NCBI GenBank assembly: GCA_020697135.1
Contig: JAJFBM010000002.1
Location: 1 to 64,000, forward strand
From: Rickettsiaceae bacterium
Lineage (GTDB): Bacteria > Pseudomonadota > Alphaproteobacteria > Rickettsiales > Rickettsiaceae
Direction of reading: 5' to 3'
DNA: 64,000 nt
Of this stretch, positions 53,243-64,000 are shown one piece after another. The notes beneath the pieces were generated by a model that did no database searches, was not told the origin of the DNA, and was given only the letters and a program-made list of their open reading frames with translations. Position 1 is the stretch's first letter. Each line of letters starts with the position of its first letter. The translations under genes were made by a program, and so were the position numbers.

Positions 53243-53317
53243 TGGAGCGGGTGAAGGGATTCGAACCCTCGACTTCGACCTTGGCAAGGTAGCGCTCTAC
53301 CCCTGAGCTACACCCGC
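53243..53317 (-). tRNA. tRNA-Gly(GCC)
   Basis: Reverse complement GCGGGTGTAGCTCAGGGGTAGAGCGCTACCTTGCCAAGGTCGAAGTCGAGGGTTCGAATCCCTTCACCCGCTCCA. Confidence 0.96.
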
Positions 53318-53584
53318 TTAAGTGTGTTTTCTAGAAGCATATAAATGCTTGACTAGTGCCTTGGACTTGTGTCAAAGATACTGAATTCTTCGCAGAAATC
53401 AAGCAGTAAAATTATAAAAAACAAAAAATTTTCATATTACAGATAAAAGACGTTAAAGATCCATTCTTTAGCTATATTAAATCAAAAAAGTAATGGACGT
53501 TATTTTCAAAAAATGCCTTATATAAAATCCTTGACACTCTTAAAGCGATATTTTAGTCTTTTAAAAAGACAATAAAATTTATTA

Positions 53585-54292
53585 ATGGAGAAGGAAATGC
53601 TATCATCATTAAAAAGGAACTTGATCTTCCTTATAATATTTTTACCGCTACAAGTTGTGGCAAGCCCTGCGCCTGCAATGGAGTCTTCACCTAATCACGT
53701 TATAACTAATATTAGGGAAATCTTACTTGGAAAACCCGTTGGTAAAGGCACAGTTGGGGTAATACCTTACCTTAAAAAGGGCAATAAAACTTTTATTCTA
53801 CTTGGTAGAGAAGATATAAATGGCTCTGATAAAAAGAAAGCAGGCACTTATTCTGATCTTGGTGGCAGCACTAAAAATGATCAAACATTTTTAGATAACA
53901 TGCTTAGGGAGCTTAAAGAAGAAAGTATGGGACTGATAACCCCTAAAGCTGAATATGTATTAAACCAAGGTATATTTATTGTAAAGGACTCAAATGACAG
54001 AAGAATAATTTATGCGCTTATTCCTGCAGTTGATAGACTCTATGTACCAGCATTTGCTTTAAATGAATTTAGGGTTAAAAAACAGTCTACACTCTCCCCT
54101 CAAGAGGCTGAAAAGGACGAATTCGCCTGGCTTAACTTAGAAGAAATAATTGCCGCAGTTAAAAAAGATGCAAGCCTCGTAAAGGTTTCAGATATTGATG
54201 GTAAAATACATAATATAACATTAAGAAATTATTTTGTTGAGGATTTCATAAAGAATCCTGAATTTAATAAAGCATTACTTACTCTTAAATAA
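53585..54292 (+). CDS. NUDIX-like protein with N-terminal signal peptide
   Basis: MLSSLKRNLIFLIIFLPLQVVASPAPA; GGSTKNDQTFLDNMLRELKEESMG. Confidence 0.75.
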   Translation: MEKEMLSSLKRNLIFLIIFLPLQVVASPAPAMESSPNHVITNIREILLGKPVGKGTVGVIPYLKKGNKTFILLGREDINGSDKKKAGTYSDLGGSTKNDQTFLDNMLRELKEESMGLITPKAEYVLNQGIFIVKDSNDRRIIYALIPAVDRLYVPAFALNEFRVKKQSTLSPQEAEKDEFAWLNLEEIIAAVKKDASLVKVSDIDGKIHNITLRNYFVEDFIKNPEFNKALLTLK

Positions 54293-54304
54293 AAGAAGCT
54301 TCTT

Positions 54305-54889
54305 ATGGATAATTTAAGCTTAACGCGGAAACCTTTTTATTTTATTCGCCATGGTAAAACTGATTGGAACCATGAGCATAAAGTTATGGGGCAACAAGAT
54401 ATACCATTAAATGAAGAAGGTATGCAGCAAGCTGCAGAGGCCGTTGACATCTTAAGAGGTCTTCGTATTGAGCAAATTATCCATAGTCCCTTAAGGAGAG
54501 CAGCACAAACTGCTGAAATTATAAATTCGTTCTTAAATATTCCAATAATCTCCAACCCTGGCTTAAAGGAATCCTGTAAGGGTATTATCGAAGGCAAAAC
54601 GAGAGAGGAAGCTTCAGAAATTCGCGAATGGCTCGAAGGTGAAACACCTAGAGGAGCAGAGACTGAACAAGATTTTTTAAAAAGAATTATTAGAACTATA
54701 AATCTAATACTGGATACTAATAAGCTTCCACTACTTGTCTCACATAGCGGTGTATTTAAAGTTCTAGCATCTTATCTAGGAAAAGAAGGGTTGCATACTT
54801 CTAATTGCGGAATATATTATTTTAAACCTAATAATTCTACGAATGCTTGGGATATTACTTTAATAGAATCCGTTGACATAAATAACTGA
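54305..54889 (+). CDS. Histidine phosphatase (phosphoglycerate mutase-like)
   Basis: FYFIRHGKTDWN (RHG motif); SHSGVFKVL. Confidence 0.93.
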   Translation: MDNLSLTRKPFYFIRHGKTDWNHEHKVMGQQDIPLNEEGMQQAAEAVDILRGLRIEQIIHSPLRRAAQTAEIINSFLNIPIISNPGLKESCKGIIEGKTREEASEIREWLEGETPRGAETEQDFLKRIIRTINLILDTNKLPLLVSHSGVFKVLASYLGKEGLHTSNCGIYYFKPNNSTNAWDITLIESVDINN

Positions 54890-54894
54890 AAACT

Positions 54895-55365
54895 ATGAAA
54901 ATTGCTTTATGCTCAGATGAATGGCTTGATATTAATAATTATGTACAATCATGGCTTGAAGAAAATGGCCATGAATGCCTATTATTTGGTTCGTTTAGCT
55001 CTCACAAAGAAGAACCTTGGGTAGAGGCTACCTCTAAAGCTGCAAGAGCTATAACTAATGGCGTGTGTGTTGAAGGGATATTTTTTTGCTGGTCTGGAAC
55101 TGGTGCTTCTATTGTAGCTAATAAAGTACCAGGTATAAGAGCGGCCCTTTGTAATGATCCGGAGACTGCAAGCCTCGCTCGCATTTGGAACCATGCTAAC
55201 GTCTTAGTATTATCAAATAGAACCCTTACACCTGAGAAAGCTGATGCGCTTTTACAAGAATGGTTTAAGGACTATGATAAAACCATTGCTCAGGCAGAGG
55301 TTAATAAGATAAATAATAGCCCTCTTTCGAAACTAGTTTATAGTAGAGAATTTGAAGGAGACTAG
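54895..55365 (+). CDS. rpiB: RpiB/LacA/LacB family sugar isomerase, C-terminus derived from an RPE1-like repeat
   Basis: IALCSDEW; FFCWSGTGASIVANKVPGIRAALCNDPETA; last residues PLSKLVYSREFEGD match the repeat at 46916. Confidence 0.85.
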   Translation: MKIALCSDEWLDINNYVQSWLEENGHECLLFGSFSSHKEEPWVEATSKAARAITNGVCVEGIFFCWSGTGASIVANKVPGIRAALCNDPETASLARIWNHANVLVLSNRTLTPEKADALLQEWFKDYDKTIAQAEVNKINNSPLSKLVYSREFEGD

Positions 55366-55446
55366 GAACATATAACCGCAGTGCACTTACTCGTACATGA
55401 GGATTCGAGTCTAGAGGCGACGTACAAATTATCAGTAGAAATCTAT
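55321..55446. repeat. RPE1-like element, right TIR lost
   Basis: Near-identical to 46916-47046; frame reads PLSKLVYSREFEGD*EHITAVHLLVHEDSSLEATYKLSVEI. Confidence 0.93.
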
Positions 55447-55655
55447 AAGATTATACACCAACTTGAATAAGAAGTGGGAGCAGGCTCTCCAATAGGTTCT
55501 AAATTTGACATATTTTGACTAAATACTTGGTATAAATTTTGATAATTTGTATTAGTCGTTGAATTTTCAGGTGTATAGTCAGGAAACACCATTATGCCAT
55601 TTATAATAAAATATTCTTTTCCTGTATTTTCTTCCTTTAAAGGACCGCGAAACAT
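55443..55655 (-). CDS. Hypothetical 70-aa protein ending in CIIL (CaaX-like)
   Basis: ORF MFRGPLKEENTGKEYF...SYSSWCIIL; GAGAAAGT upstream of ATG. Confidence 0.4.
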   Translation of the reverse strand: MFRGPLKEENTGKEYFIINGIMVFPDYTPENSTTNTNYQNLYQVFSQNMSNLEPIGEPAPTSYSSWCIIL

Positions 55656-55720
55656 ACTTTCTCACTATCTAATTTTAAACCTATTTTCTTTAAGAAATAA
55701 AAGCTTATATTTATCACTAA

Positions 55721-56146
55721 TTACGCCGTCCTTTTCTTCCCTTCTTTATAATCAAGTATTAACCTATTACGCCTCAAGTCTTGGAGTATAAGAGTCTTAT
55801 TTTCGGCATTTTGCGTGCGGTCTAGCTTTTCTTGTAAGCTTTCAATATTACTTTTCACTTTATCACTAGTGAGTTCAGCAATATTAAGCGCAAATTCAGT
55901 AAGGATCAAAATTTCATCATTAAATACTTGACCATATCCCTTTGAAACCATAATTTCTAAAACAATATTATCGCGATTATATAATTTAAGAATACCTTCC
56001 TTAAGCATAGTAATAAGAGGCATATGTTTAGGTAATATACCGAATTCTCCCTGATCACCCGGCATAACTACCATATCCGCTTGAGCAGAAAATAGTGATT
56101 CTTGCGGTGTTACTATTCTTATTGTTAAAATTTGTTCTTGACTCAT
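55721..56146 (-). CDS. atpC: ATP synthase epsilon subunit (start MSQEQILTIRIVTPQ)
   Basis: VTPQESLFSAQADMVVMPGDQGEFGILPKHMPLI. Confidence 0.94.
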   Translation of the reverse strand: MSQEQILTIRIVTPQESLFSAQADMVVMPGDQGEFGILPKHMPLITMLKEGILKLYNRDNIVLEIMVSKGYGQVFNDEILILTEFALNIAELTSDKVKSNIESLQEKLDRTQNAENKTLILQDLRRNRLILDYKEGKKRTA

Positions 56147-56147
56147 G

Positions 56148-58455
<2,308 letters not shown>

Positions 58456-58456
<1 letters not shown>

Positions 58457-60000
58457 TATTTATTCTTATTTGATAAAAAGGTTTGAACAAAATTTGCTAA
58501 AAACTCTCTAAGCTTTTTCTCATTTTCTTCAGTTATTTTTTTCTCAGCAATAATATTATTTAATATATCAGAATGCTGGAACCTCAATGCATCAAGCATT
58601 TTAACCTCAAATTCTTTAACTTGGTTTTTTTGAATTTGATCTAAATATCCATTAACACCAGCAAACATCGTTACTACCTGCTCTTCAACCTGCACGGGGC
58701 TAAATTGAGCTTGTTTAAGTAACTCTGTTAAACGCGCTCCACGTTCAAGTAACTTTTGAGTTGTAGGGTCAAGTTCAGAACCAAATTGGGCAAAGGCTTC
58801 CATTTCTCTATATTGAGCAAGTTCAAGCTTAATAGAACCAGCCACTTGCTTCATCGCTTTAATTTGCGCAGCAGAACCTACACGACTTACCGAAATACCA
58901 ACGTTTACTGCGGGTCTAATACCTTTATAGAATAATTCGGTTTCAAGGAATATTTGACCATCGGTAATAGAAATTACGTTGGTTGGAATATAGGCTGAAA
59001 CGTCACCTGCTTGCGTCTCAATAATTGGAAGAGCGGTAAGAGAGCCATTACCATATTCCTCAGATAATTTTGCAGCACGCTCTAACAATCTTGAGTGAAG
59101 GTAAAATACGTCACCAGGATAAGCTTCACGCCCTGGTGGTCTTCTAAGTAAAAGTGACATTTGTCGATAAGCTACTGCATGTTTACTTAAATCATCATAA
59201 ACGATTAAAGCATGCATACCATTATCTCTAAAGAACTCACCCATTGCACAACCTGTATAAGGGGCAAGAAACTGCATTGTTGCAGCGTCACTAGCTGTTG
59301 CAGCTACAACAATTGTATAATGCAGCGCACCTTCTTCCTCAAGTTTTTTAACTACCCTTGCAACAGATGAACGTTTCTGGCCAATAGCTACATAAATACA
59401 ATATATTTTCTCACTCTCATCTGTGCCAAGATGGGCTCTTTTTTGATTTAATATTGTATCAATAGCGATTGCAGACTTCCCAGTTTGTCTATCGCCAATT
59501 ATAAGCTCCCTTTGTCCTCTACCAATCGGAATCAACGCATCAATTGCTTTAATCCCAGTTTGTACAGGTTCATGTACACTTTTCCTAGTAATAATACTTG
59601 GGGCTTTAGCTTCAACTTTCGCATATTTCACATCCTTTAATGGACCCTTCCCATCAATAGGATTACCGAGAGCATCAACTACACGCCCAAGCAAGGATTT
59701 ACCGGTGGGTACCTGTAAAATTTGGCCAGTGCGCTTTACTATATCACCTTCCTTAATACCCTGGTCAGATCCTAGAACTACAATACCAGTTGCACCATTC
59801 TCTAAATTTAGAGCCAGACCCTTAGTGCCATCTTGAAATTCTACTGTCTCACCATAAGTTACATTATCTAAACCATAAACGGTTGCCTTATTATCGCTGA
59901 CAGAGGTAACATATCCTACTTCTGCAAGGTCAGCTACTTGTCCAAAATTTTCTATCTCTTTTTGTAATATTGATGAAATTTCTGCTGAACTAAGCTTCAT
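58456..60000 (-). CDS. atpA: ATP synthase alpha subunit
   Basis: [20 protein letters not shown]; whole-length F1-alpha. Confidence 0.98.
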
Positions 60001-60018
60001 TCTCGTATCTCCTGTGGT

Positions 60019-60573
60019 TTAAAGCACCGATATTATTTCTTTGCTTTTGTTTTTGAATTTTTTCAATGCACCTTGCACTGAAGCATCTAATATTTTATTA
60101 TCAAATTCAACTATTAATCCTCCGATTAGAGAATTATCAATAAATTTTTTAAAAGTAAAATTTTTATTATATTTTTCAGTAATAATTCGTTGTAATTCTT
60201 GATATTCAGTATCATTTAGTTCTTTTGCTGTTGTTATCCTAGCTTCTAATATATTTTTTTCTACTTTTATCGACTCGCTATAGGCGTCAATAACCTCCTC
60301 GAGCAAATTAAATCTTTTATTTTTTGCAAGAAGAAGTAATAAATTTTGTACTGCTTGACCAAGGCCTAATTTCTGAGAAATAACTTCTATAACTTTATTC
60401 TTTTGATCAAAATCAATCACTGGAGCGCTTAAAGCTTTCCTCACATCAGGATTATTACGTATTAATTCAAGAATATCCTCTAACTTTTCAAAAGTTTCAT
60501 CTAGATTATTTGCCTTTTTAGAAGCTTCAAATATTGCATTCGCATAGCTCATGATCACTTGATTATATCTCAT
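60019..60573 (-). CDS. atpH: ATP synthase delta subunit
   Basis: Delta/OSCP family pattern and operon position. Confidence 0.92.
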   Translation of the reverse strand: MRYNQVIMSYANAIFEASKKANNLDETFEKLEDILELIRNNPDVRKALSAPVIDFDQKNKVIEVISQKLGLGQAVQNLLLLLAKNKRFNLLEEVIDAYSESIKVEKNILEARITTAKELNDTEYQELQRIITEKYNKNFTFKKFIDNSLIGGLIVEFDNKILDASVQGALKKFKNKSKEIISVL

Positions 60574-60766
60574 AACAATACAGTAAATAAAAATGAATAA
60601 AATTTTATAATAACAAGCTAAATTATTTTATCAATAGGAAGGATCAAGTTTTATCAATGTATATGTATTATGTAATAAGTTTGCCAATTTTTCTCGCTAC
60701 AAGAGGTTGACAAATGTTATATTATATGACTTTATATTTCCTCAAATAAATTCATGGAGGAAATTA

Positions 60767-61468
60767 ATGCAAAAAACAGTAATATTTGAAACAGCAATTT
60801 ATGCTACTGATGAATTTAAAACAGTAATAGATGTTATCAATAAGAAAGATGAAAATTTTACCGAAAAACATCGTATTGGCGTTATAAATAAGCTTTTATC
60901 TAAAGAAATAGATATTAATATAGAAAGAGATAAATTTGGCTATACAGCTTTAATGTGCGCTGTAAAGAAAGGCTATCCTGATATAATCAAACTCTTAGTA
61001 GAAAAAGGTGCCGAGGTAAATTTAGCTGGGGTTAGCGGACTCACTCCACTACATTGCGCTGCACAAAAGGGCGATTTATCAATAGTTGAATTTTTAGTAG
61101 ATAAAGGCGCTAATGTTAATCAATTAGATGAATTTGGTGGGACCTCTCTACATTTAGCTTTAAATGGCCACCCTGTAAATGATCACCATATTAAGGTAGC
61201 TGATTATTTAATTAAAAATGAAGCTGATCTAAGTGTACAAATGAATAAAGATAGTTGGTATTCTTTGAAAGGTAAATTGCCATTCCCAAATATACCTGAA
61301 GAGTGGATGAAAATCGCTTATGATAATTACGCTGAAATGAACTCTCATTTTACCCAAGACTTATTTAACTCTCTTGCTGAGCGCGAGTTAGGAAATAGAA
61401 AAATGGCCGGTGAAGCAGGCTTAACAGCAATAGCTCCTGAAGAATCATTTAATTCTTATTTTGATTAG
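60767..61468 (+). CDS. Ankyrin-repeat protein (start at internal Met; ORF track start is 60707)
   Basis: GVSGLTPLHCAAQKGDLSIVEFLVDKGANVNQLDEFGGTSLHLAL; GGAGG 6 nt upstream of ATG 60767. Confidence 0.85.
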   Translation: MQKTVIFETAIYATDEFKTVIDVINKKDENFTEKHRIGVINKLLSKEIDINIERDKFGYTALMCAVKKGYPDIIKLLVEKGAEVNLAGVSGLTPLHCAAQKGDLSIVEFLVDKGANVNQLDEFGGTSLHLALNGHPVNDHHIKVADYLIKNEADLSVQMNKDSWYSLKGKLPFPNIPEEWMKIAYDNYAEMNSHFTQDLFNSLAERELGNRKMAGEAGLTAIAPEESFNSYFD

Positions 61469-61473
61469 AAAAC

Positions 61474-61634
61474 TAGACTCTGTGCAATGTTATAAATGAA
61501 GTTATTTTAAAGCTTTTTAGGAGAAATATTAAAAAATATTGAAGGAATAACACTTCTTTTTCAAGCAATTTTTTAAAAATTGCAGCCTTAAAAACTTAAA
61601 ATACATATAAATTATATTACCTTCACAGAGTCTA
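61474..61634. mobile_element. Putative MITE / solo IS-end palindrome with 11-bp TIRs TAGACTCTGTG
   Basis: TAGACTCTGTG 61474-61484 and CACAGAGTCTA 61624-61634; similarity of the two arms extends inward imperfectly; third copy TAGACTCTGTGCAAT at 62228. Confidence 0.55.
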
Positions 61635-61823
61635 AATCATCTTTAAAGATCGATTCCACGGTCATTGCCATAGCCTAAAGGCTATGGCGGATACAGTATC
61701 GGGATGGTGACAAATACGATAAAAGTCGTATCTACGCAACAACGTCTCAGGCTGCAAATTTATTAAGCCATGCAGGATGATCTCATAAGAGATTACAACG
61801 CTCTTAGCTTAAATTAAATCCTA

Positions 61824-62135
61824 CTACTTGCAGCTCTTCTCTTCATTGTTATCTGGCTTATAATATTTCATATAATAGTTGTAAAGCATTTTATCCTCTT
61901 CTGCAGTAAGAGTTTGCTCTTCTTGTTCCTCAGACACACATATTTTAAGGACTAAAGGCATAATTCTTGTTACCGCATTACAAAGAGCAGCTTTAGCTTT
62001 ACTATTATCTTTTGTCTTATCTTGGTTTAATCTATCTATTTCCATATCAATTGAATCGGCAAGTTTTGTAATAAGTGTCAGCCATTTTTCTCTACAAATA
62101 GCTTTATTAAATTCTGTAGTATTTTTAATTTCCAT
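61824..62135 (-). CDS. Hypothetical protein
   Basis: 103-aa ORF with plausible composition. Confidence 0.5.
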   Translation of the reverse strand: MEIKNTTEFNKAICREKWLTLITKLADSIDMEIDRLNQDKTKDNSKAKAALCNAVTRIMPLVLKICVSEEQEEQTLTAEEDKMLYNYYMKYYKPDNNEEKSCK

Positions 62136-62272
62136 AATTATTACCTCTTTTATTTGGCGAGGATAATATATTAAACTAGGGGCACCACTAAGGGCAAAAT
62201 GAAAAAATTCTCGATATAGCTTAAATTTAGACTCTGTGCAATTGGTTTGATGGTAACGTTAATACACTACCA

Positions 62273-62701
62273 TCAAGCGCTTTCAAAGGCCTCAATAAGC
62301 GTAGTTGGCGATTGCTTGAGCATATTCACTAAAGGTAGAAATAATGGATCTGGTAGCGCTTCTAGGGCGAACCATTTCCATTCTAGACATTTTAAAGGCT
62401 CAAGTACTGGGACATGAATTCTACCTTCTCTGATAGAAGTTTTCGAAATTATAGTAACATAATGTTTATCTGGCGCAAATATATCGTTTGTAACAGTAAT
62501 TATTTTAATTCCGTCAATATTCAAACCTGTTTCTTCTAATACCTCTCTGATGGCACATTGCTCAAAGCTTTCACCCATCTCAAGGTGCCCACCTGGAGGA
62601 GCCCACGTATTCTCTCCATGAGAATTTAAGCGCAGACCAAGCAAAATTTCTCCTAAATTATTAAAAATTAAAACTCCAACACCTACTCTTACAACTTTCA
62701 T
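62273..62701 (-). CDS. NUDIX hydrolase
   Basis: GGHLEMGESFEQCAIREVLEETGLNI Nudix box. Confidence 0.95.
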   Translation of the reverse strand: MKVVRVGVGVLIFNNLGEILLGLRLNSHGENTWAPPGGHLEMGESFEQCAIREVLEETGLNIDGIKIITVTNDIFAPDKHYVTIISKTSIREGRIHVPVLEPLKCLEWKWFALEALPDPLFLPLVNMLKQSPTTLIEAFESA

Positions 62702-62727
62702 TATTATATACTTATATTACTTAAATC

Positions 62728-62761
62728 AAAAGCCTACTTTGTGGTTTACAAAGTAGGCTTT
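62728..62761 (-). terminator. Terminator of serS
   Basis: AAAGCCTACTTTGT ggttta(c) ACAAAGTAGGCTTT perfect stem. Confidence 0.75.
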
Positions 62762-62785
62762 AACTATTTAAAAAAATGTATTAAT

Positions 62786-64000
62786 TTAACCAGCTACAAA
62801 CTCTGATACTCTTTCAATTTTGTCAACTCCCCCCATATAACTCACAAGTGCTTTTGGGATAGATATTGAACCATCTTCATTTTGATAATTTTCCATTATA
62901 GCAATAATTGTCCTACCGACAGCTAGAGCTGAGCCATTTAAAGTATGTACGAAGGTGGTTTCACTTGCACCAAGCTCTTTGTATCTTGCTTTCATACGAC
63001 GTGCCTGGAAATCACCACAATTTGAGCAGCTTGAAATTTCACGATATTTCTTTTGTCCTGGCAGCCAAACTTCTAAATCATACGTTTTTTTTGCAGCAAA
63101 ACCCATATCTCCTGTACAAAGAAGTGAAACTCTGTAAGGTAATTCTAACCTTCTTAAGATTTCTTCAGCGGCATTAGTGAGATATTCATGCTCATCTTTT
63201 GATTCATAAGGTGTAGTTATGCTTACAAGCTCAACTTTGCCAAATTGGTGCATTCTTATCATTCCACGTGTATCCCGACCTGCACTTCCTGCTTCAGATC
63301 TAAAGCAAGGTGTATAAGCTACTAACCTTAGTGGCAATGTCTCTCTAGCAATTATACTATCTGCTACCATGTTGGTAAGCGGTACTTCACCCGTTGGGAT
63401 TAATCTATAATTATTTGTTGTCTCAAAAGAATCATCACTAAATTTTGGAAGTTGTCCAACACCATACATTGCTTGATTACGAACTAAATAAGGCGGCGAT
63501 ACTTCAACATAATGGAATTGCCTTGTATGAATATCCATCATAAAGTTGATTAACGCACGTTCAAGCCTTGCCAGATCTGATTTAAGAGTAACAAACCTGC
63601 TCCCTGAGATTTTAGCAGTTTGTGCAAAATCCATCATTTTAAGATCTTCACCAAGTTCAAAATGCTCTTTTGCTCTTGGCATTTCTTTAATATTGCCCCA
63701 TGTTCTAATAATTTTATTCATGTTCTCATCAGTACCATAAGGAACATCATCGTCAGGAAGATTTGGTAAAGTCTCTAGAAGCTTAGTTAGTTGGTCATCA
63801 CTTGAGAGTTTTGCTTGAAGCTCTTCAAGTTTATCATTTATATGGGCAGCGTCTCTTTTTATATCCTCAAACTCTTTACTATTTTTATCCTTAATAAAGC
63901 CAAGAAGTCTAGCTTTTTCCTTTCTAGCATGTCTAAGCTGTTGAATTAAGGTTGTAAGCTGCCGCCTTTTCTCATCTAACTTTCCCAGTTCTTCTGATAT
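62786..64000 (-). CDS. serS: Seryl-tRNA synthetase (partial; N-terminus beyond window end)
   Basis: Frame stays open past 63721 to window end; [46 protein letters not shown], coiled-coil arm translated from 63740-64000. Confidence 0.95.
   Translation of the reverse strand: MSEELGKLDEKRRQLTTLIQQLRHARKEKARLLGFIKDKNSKEFEDIKRDAAHINDKLEELQAKLSSDDQLTKLLETLPNLPDDDVPYGTDENMNKIIRTWGNIKEMPRAKEHFELGEDLKMMDFAQTAKISGSRFVTLKSDLARLERALINFMMDIHTRQFHYVEVSPPYLVRNQAMYGVGQLPKFSDDSFETTNNYRLIPTGEVPLTNMVADSIIARETLPLRLVAYTPCFRSEAGSAGRDTRGMIRMHQFGKVELVSITTPYESKDEHEYLTNAAEEILRRLELPYRVSLLCTGDMGFAAKKTYDLEVWLPGQKKYREISSCSNCGDFQARRMKARYKELGASETTFVHTLNGSALAVGRTIIAIMENYQNEDGSISIPKALVSYMGGVDKIERVSEFVAG

Overview
AT-rich chromosomal window with gene content typical of a Rickettsiales-type alphaproteobacterium, probably a flagellated, host-associated lineage (taxonomy is inferred, not shown). 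Recognisable core genes: cckA (5' end only of the protein in the window edge sense: C-terminus cut), mreB-mreC, lptG-like, motA-motB, miaA, phosphomannomutase, tsaB, ubiA, bioY, grxC, uvrB, obgE, cobS/cobT-like, rpmJ, dapB, fliX, yciB-like, pssA, psd, bolA, rpiB, atpH-A-G-D-C and serS (N-terminus cut). Host-interaction candidates: two paralogous ankyrin ORFs with C-terminal F-box-like motifs, a third ankyrin ORF, an LRR-like protein with 69-bp tandem repeats, a filamentous-haemagglutinin-like 1465-aa protein, and a 70-aa ORF ending in a CaaX-like CIIL. There are two tRNAs (CAU and Gly-GCC) and no CRISPR or intact IS. The strongest unannotated signal is a family of 144-bp inverted-repeat elements (46916-47059, 12651-12794, partial 55321-55446). 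Their translation resembles the Rickettsia palindromic element RPE1 peptide. One copy forms a 47-aa ORF abutting tsaB and carries the tsaB RBS and start codon; another supplies the C-terminus and stop of rpiB. A second, unrelated 126-bp palindromic repeat is present twice (14966-15091, 34127-34252).
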